Assembly (NCBI GenBank): GCA_030668025.1
Contig: DAOUUT010000126.1
Coordinates: forward strand, 1 to 10,121
Reading direction: 5' to 3'
DNA length: 10,121 nucleotides
Origin: Promethearchaeota archaeon
GTDB lineage: Archaea; Asgardarchaeota; Lokiarchaeia; Sigynarchaeales; SOKP01
This document shows, piece after piece, positions 6,169-10,121 of the stretch. The notes below the pieces were generated by a model, which worked only from the letters and a program-made list of their open reading frames with translations, was not told the DNA's origin and made no database searches. Every line of letters begins with the position of its first letter. Positions within the stretch are counted from its first letter, which is position 1. The translations under genes were made by a program, and so were the position numbers.

Positions 6169-6178
6169 TAATATATAA
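6169..6178 (+). promoter_or_regulatory. Candidate TATA box upstream of the microprotein/ftsZ unit
   Basis: TAATATATAA would place a transcription start near 6200, just before the purine tract. The resulting leader to 6325 would be about 125 nt and would contain the inverted repeat at 6282-6319. A closer alternative is the GTTATA at 6294-6299, about 28 nt before ATG 6325. Confidence 0.35.
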
Positions 6179-6281
6179 ACCTGTAAATTTGTCGTAAATT
6201 ATTAAAATTGTGAGAAAAAAAAAAGGGAGGAAAAAAAATATAAACATCAAGCATTTCTTTAATTTTATTATATTCTCTTTG

Positions 6282-6319
6282 TACTATTCAAATGTTATAG
6301 CAGTAATATTTGAAGAGTA
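6282..6319. repeat. Large inverted repeat just upstream of the microprotein/ftsZ
   Basis: The left arm TACTATTCAAATGTTA (6282-6297) and the right arm TAATATTTGAAGAGTA (6304-6319) match as inverted copies at 14 of 16 positions around a 6-nt centre. As RNA, one of the two mismatches is a G-U pair, giving a hairpin with 15 of 16 pairs. It ends 5 nt before ATG 6325 and overlaps the closer TATA candidate, so it could be an operator or an RNA structure that hides the start. Confidence 0.6.
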
Positions 6320-6324
6320 ATAAT

Positions 6325-6462
6325 ATGGACGTGATATCAAAACAGAATAAATTCGAATCGATTTTAAATATTACATGCATATTACTTTCTTATATTATTT
6401 GGATATACTACTCAATATTATATAGCAAATTGCTCCTAATTATGGTTGATAATTATGAATAA
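6325..6462 (+). CDS. Candidate single-pass membrane microprotein overlapping ftsZ
   Basis: ATG 6325 opens 45 codons to TAA 6460-6462. Residues 1-12 are polar (MDVISKQNKFES); about 13-40 are strongly hydrophobic (Ile, Leu, Tyr, Trp, with one Lys at 35), enough for one membrane span; the end is VDNYE. The stop lies past ftsZ's ATG at 6455, so the two frames overlap by 8 nt, an arrangement typical of translationally coupled gene pairs. Against it: T-rich DNA readily gives hydrophobic frames of this length by chance, and there is no clear Shine-Dalgarno site. If real, its position suggests a membrane partner or regulator of FtsZ, but that is inference from context alone. Confidence 0.4.
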   Translation: MDVISKQNKFESILNITCILLSYIIWIYYSILYSKLLLIMVDNYE

Positions 6463-7588
6463 TGATGAATTGGATTTAAGCGATCTTGCGAGATCAAGAA
6501 AATCAGTAAGGTCTAGATTTAACGAAATTGCCCATCAAAATGTAAATTCTAACAGATTAGATAGTGATAAATATCTTTCGGATTTACTTAAAGTTTTAAA
6601 GATAAAATCTATAATAGTTGGCGTGGGAGGAGCAGGGAACAATACCGTGTCAAGAATGCAAGATATGGGTTCCGATTTTATTGAAACTTTAAATATTAAC
6701 ACAGATGCTCACGATTTATATTATTCAAATGCTAATCAGAAACTACTAATAGGAAAGGAAACTTGTAACGGATTAGGTTCAGGCAACGACCCTAGTATTG
6801 GAACTATTGCTGCAGAAGAAGATGTCAATCGACTTTCGCAAGTTTTAAACGCAGATGTAGTTTTTTTAACGTTTGGATTGGGAGGTGGTACGGGTACAGG
6901 TGCTGCACCTATAGTTGCGAGGGAAGCTAAAAAAAACAACGCTACGGTTGTATCGTTTTGCTCGGTACCCTTTACATCTGAAGGGACTGAGCGAAGCCTA
7001 AGAGCAAAAAAAGGCTTAGAAGAACTTCTAAAATATTCTGATACATTAATCCCCGTCCCAAACGATAATCTTCTACGCTTCAATCAAAGGCTCCCCATTT
7101 TAACCGGCTTTAAAATAATGGATGAGGTTTTAATTAGAAGCATTAACGAAATTATTAATTTAATAAACAATTGTGGTTTGATCAACATTGATTACGCTGA
7201 TGTGAAAAAAGTAATTCAAAAAAAAGGGCAATACCCTTCTGGTTTAATAGGTATAACAGAATCATTAGGAGACGAAGCCGATTTAATAAATAAAGCGAGA
7301 TTAGCGCTTCACAACCCCCTTTTAGAACCAGATACTAAAAAAGTCGATAATTGTATAGTTTCAGTTTCGGGAGATCACCAGCTATCTTTATCCAAAATAG
7401 ATAAAATTATCTCGACAGTCTCAAGCGAAATTCCTGAAGCCGCGTCTCTCAAATTTGGCACTTCCATAAATCCAATATTAGGCTCAAAAATTAGGATTAT
7501 GGCTTTAGGACGAGGACCAATCTCTCCTTACGTTCAAGCGGCAATCGATGATACAGAATTTCCACACTCTAACTTCAACCAACTCTAA
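6455..7588 (+). CDS. ftsZ: Cell-division GTPase FtsZ
   Basis: 377 residues from ATG 6455; TTG 6446 would add three. FtsZ is a tubulin-family GTPase that forms the division ring. Numbering from ATG 6455: an N-terminal extension of about 50 residues, then the nucleotide-binding start VGVGGAGNN (about 55-63), NTDAHDL (82-88), and the tubulin/FtsZ signature FGLGGGTGTG (140-149). The T7-loop NIDYAD (244-249) has the N-x-D-x2-D pattern needed for GTP hydrolysis by the next subunit, so the protein should be active. The GTPase core closes near RGPISPY (353-359), and only about 18 residues follow (end NFNQL), leaving a short tail for partner binding. I cannot assign it to archaeal FtsZ1 or FtsZ2 by eye. 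The gene has a long upstream region and may be coupled to the microprotein frame overlapping its start; TATTATATA at 6416-6424 could serve as its own promoter. Confidence 0.95.
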   Translation: MNNDELDLSDLARSRKSVRSRFNEIAHQNVNSNRLDSDKYLSDLLKVLKIKSIIVGVGGAGNNTVSRMQDMGSDFIETLNINTDAHDLYYSNANQKLLIGKETCNGLGSGNDPSIGTIAAEEDVNRLSQVLNADVVFLTFGLGGGTGTGAAPIVAREAKKNNATVVSFCSVPFTSEGTERSLRAKKGLEELLKYSDTLIPVPNDNLLRFNQRLPILTGFKIMDEVLIRSINEIINLINNCGLINIDYADVKKVIQKKGQYPSGLIGITESLGDEADLINKARLALHNPLLEPDTKKVDNCIVSVSGDHQLSLSKIDKIISTVSSEIPEAASLKFGTSINPILGSKIRIMALGRGPISPYVQAAIDDTEFPHSNFNQL

Positions 7589-7706
7589 ATTTATTTTCTA
7601 TATTTTAGGTTAAAAAATTCTAATTTTGTTCGTCATTAAGCTTTTCTTTATGATTTACTTCTAATAAATAACAATTGAAAAAGGTGAATCTATTATTGGA
7701 AAAATA

Positions 7707-8147
7707 ATGCCTGAAGAAGAGCTAAAAAAGGAAATACGGGCTTTTTTAGAAAAAAGAAAAATAATTGTTTTATGCACTTGTTCGGATAATGAACCTCGCG
7801 CGACTCCAATGGATTTTTATATGGATAAGAAATCTGACGATTTTAATATATATGTGGGCCCCGCTCCGGGAAGGAAGGTAAAAAATATCGAAGAAAACCC
7901 CAATGTAAGCATTGGAATCTATACGCCTATGGATACAGGCAAAATCCAAGGAATGCAAATTACCGCATCTGGGAAAGAGAGATTGATTTTTTTGAGAAAA
8001 GGGGACGATGATTTTGATAAAGCTCAAAAAATAGTCCGAGGAAAAAGAAAACTCCTTTTAAAGATAATTCCAGAAAAAATTGAGCTCCTTGATTATGACT
8101 TTATAAAAAAGGGGTACTCACGTCTTCAGTATTTAGAACTAAAATGA
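7707..8147 (+). CDS. Pyridoxamine 5'-phosphate oxidase-like flavin split-barrel protein
   Basis: 146 residues. The fold is recognised from the order of segments: an N-terminal helix (2-15), strand IIVLCTCSDNEPRATPMDFYMD (19-40), strand FNIYVGP (46-52), GRKVKNIEENPNVSIGIYTP (55-74), strand GMQITASGKERLI (82-94), an insert with charged residues, and a C-terminal strand KIELLDYD (124-131). The K-x2-N-I-x2-N-P-x-V stretch is the common flavin or F420 phosphate-binding region of this superfamily. It lacks features that would fix a substrate, so FMN, F420 or haem binding are all possible; true PdxH activity is unlikely at this length. ATG 7707 is the only good start; AAGGTGA at 7681-7687 resembles a Shine-Dalgarno sequence but lies about 19 nt upstream. 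It stands alone after ftsZ with 118 bp between. Confidence 0.75.
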   Translation: MPEEELKKEIRAFLEKRKIIVLCTCSDNEPRATPMDFYMDKKSDDFNIYVGPAPGRKVKNIEENPNVSIGIYTPMDTGKIQGMQITASGKERLIFLRKGDDDFDKAQKIVRGKRKLLLKIIPEKIELLDYDFIKKGYSRLQYLELK

Positions 8148-8153
8148 ATAATT

Positions 8154-8200
8154 AAAAAAAAGTTTTTAATTTTATAAATTCAACAAAATAATAAAAAAAA
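8154..8200. terminator. Bidirectional oligo-T terminator between convergent genes
   Basis: The 53 bp between the two stop codons hold A8 (8154-8161) then T5 (8163-8167) and A8 (8193-8200). Read on the plus strand the T5 follows the flavin-protein gene; read on the minus strand T8 follows the stop of the 99-residue gene directly, with another T8 after it. Confidence 0.5.
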
Positions 8201-8500
8201 TTATTTTTTATACAACTCTATTGCCTCTGACCCTTCTACTAAAGGTTCAATCTTGAATTTGTAACCTTCAAACGCAGCATACGCAGCAAATCGTTTAGCA
8301 ATTCCTTTCATCCCTTCATATAGTTTATCTTCAGGAAGTTCATAAATATTATAGATTTTAACGTTATAATCTGGTCCTATCCATTGGTGTATTCGTTTCA
8401 CGTAATCAGGATATTTCGGAACTTTACCTGAAAGATAAAATTTTAAAAATTCCTCAGCTTTATGATAAGGATATTTAACTTTAACCATTACATGTACCAT
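8201..8500 (-). CDS. Small conserved-looking alpha/beta protein, unknown function
   Basis: 99 residues from ATG 8500, chosen because a strong Shine-Dalgarno sequence lies 10 nt upstream; Met5 (8488) is a less well placed alternative. The order looks like strand (MVHVMVKVKY), helix (HKAEEFLKFYL), a YPDYVKRIHQWIG segment, strand (NVKIYNIYEL), helix (KLYEGMKGIAKRFAAYAAF) and strand (YKFKIEPLV), consistent with a ferredoxin-like or dimeric alpha/beta-barrel fold. It has no cysteines and no signal peptide or membrane segment, so it is probably cytoplasmic. I recall similar small archaeal proteins without assigned function, but cannot confirm this. It diverges from the alanyl-tRNA synthetase gene with its own promoter. 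Confidence 0.75.
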   Translation of the reverse strand: MVHVMVKVKYPYHKAEEFLKFYLSGKVPKYPDYVKRIHQWIGPDYNVKIYNIYELPEDKLYEGMKGIAKRFAAYAAFEGYKFKIEPLVEGSEAIELYKK

Positions 8501-8510
8501 ATTGAGTTTG

Positions 8511-8516
8511 CACCTC
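8511..8516 (-). promoter_or_regulatory. Shine-Dalgarno sequence deciding the start at 8500
   Basis: The minus strand reads GAGGTG, fully complementary to the archaeal 16S 3' end, with 10 nt to ATG 8500. It is the clearest ribosome binding site in the window and contrasts with the near-leaderless genes to the left. Confidence 0.65.
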
Positions 8517-8520
8517 TTTA

Positions 8521-8761
8521 AATTATCAAAACATTGGAAAAGTTTTGTATGCTTAATAAAAATTTAATAATATAAAAAGCTTAACAATTTTGTATAACCT
8601 AAAGCAATATTTCTAAAATCGTTTTACTTTAGCTTCACAAATGCTAAAATCACACTCTTCAAATTTGATGTTGTTTATTTAGAGCAAAAGATTTTAGGAA
8701 AACATTAATTGTATTAATTATTAATATCAGATCTTCATCAACAACAAACCTTTGATTAAAA
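8521..8761. other. Divergent intergenic region before alaS
   Basis: Apart from the minus-strand TATA box and leader hairpin, I see only AT-rich sequence. ATTAATTGTATTAATTATTA (about 8705-8724) is the likeliest promoter for alaS, about 40 nt before TTG 8762. Two stretches, TTTGATGTTG (about 8676) and CAACAACAAA (about 8740), can pair with one mismatch but are far apart. No gene longer than 13 codons with an ATG start is present on the plus strand. Confidence 0.4.
8568..8578 (-). promoter_or_regulatory. TATA box for the 99-residue gene
   Basis: The minus strand reads TTTTTATATTA, predicting a transcript start near 8547 and a leader of about 47 nt, long enough to carry the Shine-Dalgarno site. 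CAAAAC (8527-8532) and GTTTTG (8542-8547) could pair within that leader. Confidence 0.45.
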
Positions 8762-10121
8762 TTGTTATCCGATAAAGAGAAGAAACAGCTAAAAAATGCT
8801 CGTAATGATAAAGAACTAAAGAAGATATTTAAAACGATCGCATCTAAGAAGTCCGATGAATTTTTCCCAACGCAAGAACTTAGGAACTTAGGTTACATTA
8901 GAAAACATTGCGAATGTTGTAGCGCTTATTTCTGGACAACCATTAAGGACCGAAAGGTATGCGGCGATCCTGCTTGTTTTGGCGGGTTTCAAGTTGCTGG
9001 AAAGCCACTAACTCATAAATTATCCTATATTGGAGTATGGGATAAAATTGTAGAAATTTTAGAGCCAAGAGGTTATAAACCAATAAAAAGATACCCTTGC
9101 GTTGCGAGATGGAACCCTACTTCTGAATTTACAATAGCATCAATCTCAGCGTTCCAACCTTACGTAATCTCAGGTGAAGTTGAGCCTCCAGCGAAAAAAC
9201 TAATTATACCTCAATTTTGCTTACGATTTAACGATATTGAGAATGTAGGGATCACTGGTTCGCACAACACGGGCTTTGTGATGATAGGGCAGCATTTTTT
9301 CGGCACACCTCAAGAATGGAATCAAGGACAGCTTTTTATGGATATACACGACTTTATTACCATTGGTGTGGGACTCTCAAAAGAAGAAATAACGATTCAC
9401 GAAGATTCTTGGGCTGGGGGAGGTTCTTTTGGTTGTAGCCTTGAGTTTTTTAGTAGGGGAGTAGAATTATTCAATCAAGTCTATACGATGTTCGAACAAT
9501 CTCCAGATGGACCTCGAGAATTAAGTCTAAAAGTTTTAGATATGGGGCTAGGTCAAGAACGCGTGGCGTGGTTTTCACAAGGGACTCCAAACATCTATGA
9601 AGCTATATTTCCATATGTTTTATTAAAATTAAGGGAAATAACTAAAATAAATTTGGATTTTGATTTATACGATAAATTTTCAAAATACTCCGCATACTTA
9701 AATATCGACGAAGTAGATGATATGGATGCGGCATGGGAAAGAGTAGCCAAGGATTTAGAAATCTCAGTAAAAGAATTGAGAGAGAAGATTATGCCCATGA
9801 CTGCTATCTATTCAATTGCCGACCACGCGCGAAGTTTATTATTTGCTATAAACGATGGAAAACTCCCTTCTAACGTAGGAGGGGGGTATAATCTTAGAGT
9901 AATTTTTAGAAGGGCTATAAGTTTTATCGATAAATTTAATTGGGATATAAATATCGCTGATGTTTGTAAATGGCACGCGGAAGAATTAAAAGAGTTGTTT
10001 CCGGAAGTTTCTGAGCATTTGGATGAAATTAGAGAAATTTTAAACATAGAAAAAGACAAGTATTATAAAACAAAAAGAAAAGCTAGCAAAATTTTAGAAA
10101 AATTACTTTCTGAAGGAGATA
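8762..10121 (+). CDS. alaS: Alanyl-tRNA synthetase, archaeal type (5' part; runs off right edge)
   Basis: 453 codons are visible, open to the right edge. The enzyme charges tRNA-Ala with alanine in the cytoplasm. An in-frame TGA at 8753-8755 and the absence of any early ATG leave TTG 8762 as the only sensible start. Order of parts: a charged N-terminal helix region (about 1-35); the archaeal zinc module with Cys50, Cys53, Cys67 and Cys72 (CGDPAC); the class II catalytic core with RYPCVARW (110-117), FQPYVISGEVEPPA (131-144), motif 2 at RFNDIENVGITGSHNTGFVMIGQ (155-177) and motif 3 at MGLGQERVAWFSQGTP (261-276); then the start of the helical tRNA-recognition part. The editing domain and C-terminal part lie beyond the window. 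It diverges from the 99-residue gene; AT-rich sequence at about 8705-8728 may be its promoter. Confidence 0.95.
   Translation, partial: MLSDKEKKQLKNARNDKELKKIFKTIASKKSDEFFPTQELRNLGYIRKHCECCSAYFWTTIKDRKVCGDPACFGGFQVAGKPLTHKLSYIGVWDKIVEILEPRGYKPIKRYPCVARWNPTSEFTIASISAFQPYVISGEVEPPAKKLIIPQFCLRFNDIENVGITGSHNTGFVMIGQHFFGTPQEWNQGQLFMDIHDFITIGVGLSKEEITIHEDSWAGGGSFGCSLEFFSRGVELFNQVYTMFEQSPDGPRELSLKVLDMGLGQERVAWFSQGTPNIYEAIFPYVLLKLREITKINLDFDLYDKFSKYSAYLNIDEVDDMDAAWERVAKDLEISVKELREKIMPMTAIYSIADHARSLLFAINDGKLPSNVGGGYNLRVIFRRAISFIDKFNWDINIADVCKWHAEELKELFPEVSEHLDEIREILNIEKDKYYKTKRKASKILEKLLSEGD

Larger units (their letters stand above)
5965..6324. other. Long intergenic regulatory region upstream of ftsZ
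   Basis: This 360-bp stretch has no convincing gene. It holds: the promoter region of the minus-strand 79-residue gene (A/T-rich elements at about 5983-5990 and 6007-6015); an inverted repeat at 6039-6070; a TATA-like element at 6169-6178; a direct repeat GTAAATT at 6183-6189 and 6194-6200, 11 bp apart and so on one face of the helix; an almost pure purine tract with GGGAGG at 6212-6238; and a large inverted repeat at 6282-6319. A 20-codon frame at 6084-6146 is too short and AT-driven to call. An untranslated leader or small RNA starting near 6200 is possible. Confidence 0.5.

Noticed and set aside
6446..6454. TTG 6446 as start of ftsZ
   Set aside because: It adds three residues only; ATG 6455 is a stronger start and fits coupling to the overlapping frame.
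6736..7083. 115-residue minus-strand frame inside ftsZ
   Set aside because: It lies opposite the conserved FtsZ GTPase core, which is clearly the coding strand.
7770..8027. 85-residue minus-strand frame inside the flavin-protein gene
   Set aside because: It is antisense to a recognisable split-barrel protein and has no family features.
9595..10059. Two minus-strand frames (9595-9798 and 9808-10059) inside alaS
   Set aside because: The plus strand encodes continuous alanyl-tRNA synthetase sequence; these are shadows.
1..10121. CRISPR arrays, tRNA genes, insertion sequences, defence islands
   Set aside because: I saw no regularly spaced repeats, no cloverleaf-like sequence with a T-loop motif, no transposase and no toxin or restriction signature.

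Overview
The window reads as a low-GC archaeal chromosome segment, most likely from an Asgard archaeon of the Lokiarchaeia type. Evidence for Archaea: an alanyl-tRNA synthetase with the archaeal N-terminal zinc module, an endonuclease Q-type PHP nuclease, a COG1665-type nucleotidyltransferase, TATA boxes about 26-28 nt before start codons (near-leaderless genes) and oligo-T terminators. The Asgard call rests mainly on a ubiquitin-like protein that aligns without gaps to the last ~40 residues of eukaryotic ubiquitin, beside FtsZ and a large coiled-coil protein. It is an inference, not a proof.

Layout, left to right: (1) the 3' end of a gene for a four-cysteine, zinc-finger-like protein (3-293, +). 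(2) A ubiquitin-like protein with an acidic tail (413-802, -), divergent from (3) a 367-residue charged coiled-coil protein (976-2079, +), followed after 13 bp by (4) a predicted nucleotidyltransferase (2093-3133, +). (5) A TPR protein with about ten repeats (3174-4286, +). (6) An endonuclease Q-like DNA repair protein (4342-5652, +), convergent with (7) a 79-residue cysteine-containing protein (5725-5964, -). (8) A long non-coding stretch (5965-6324) with two inverted repeats, a polypurine tract and a promoter-like element. (9) A 45-codon candidate membrane microprotein (6325-6462, +) whose end overlaps the start of (10) ftsZ (6455-7588, +). (11) A flavin split-barrel (PPOX-like) protein (7707-8147, +), convergent with (12) a 99-residue protein of unknown function (8201-8500, -). 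(13) Alanyl-tRNA synthetase, starting at TTG 8762 and running off the right edge.

Most genes look like separate transcription units, with housekeeping roles (translation, cell division, DNA repair) mixed with lineage-specific proteins. The strongest candidates for something new are: the ubiquitin-like protein ending Ala-Gly instead of Gly-Gly; the coiled-coil protein carrying the same IPKYxIxxKTP motif at both ends, next to a nucleotidyltransferase gene; and the candidate membrane microprotein overlapping ftsZ, with a large inverted repeat just upstream. No tRNA, rRNA, CRISPR array or insertion sequence was seen.
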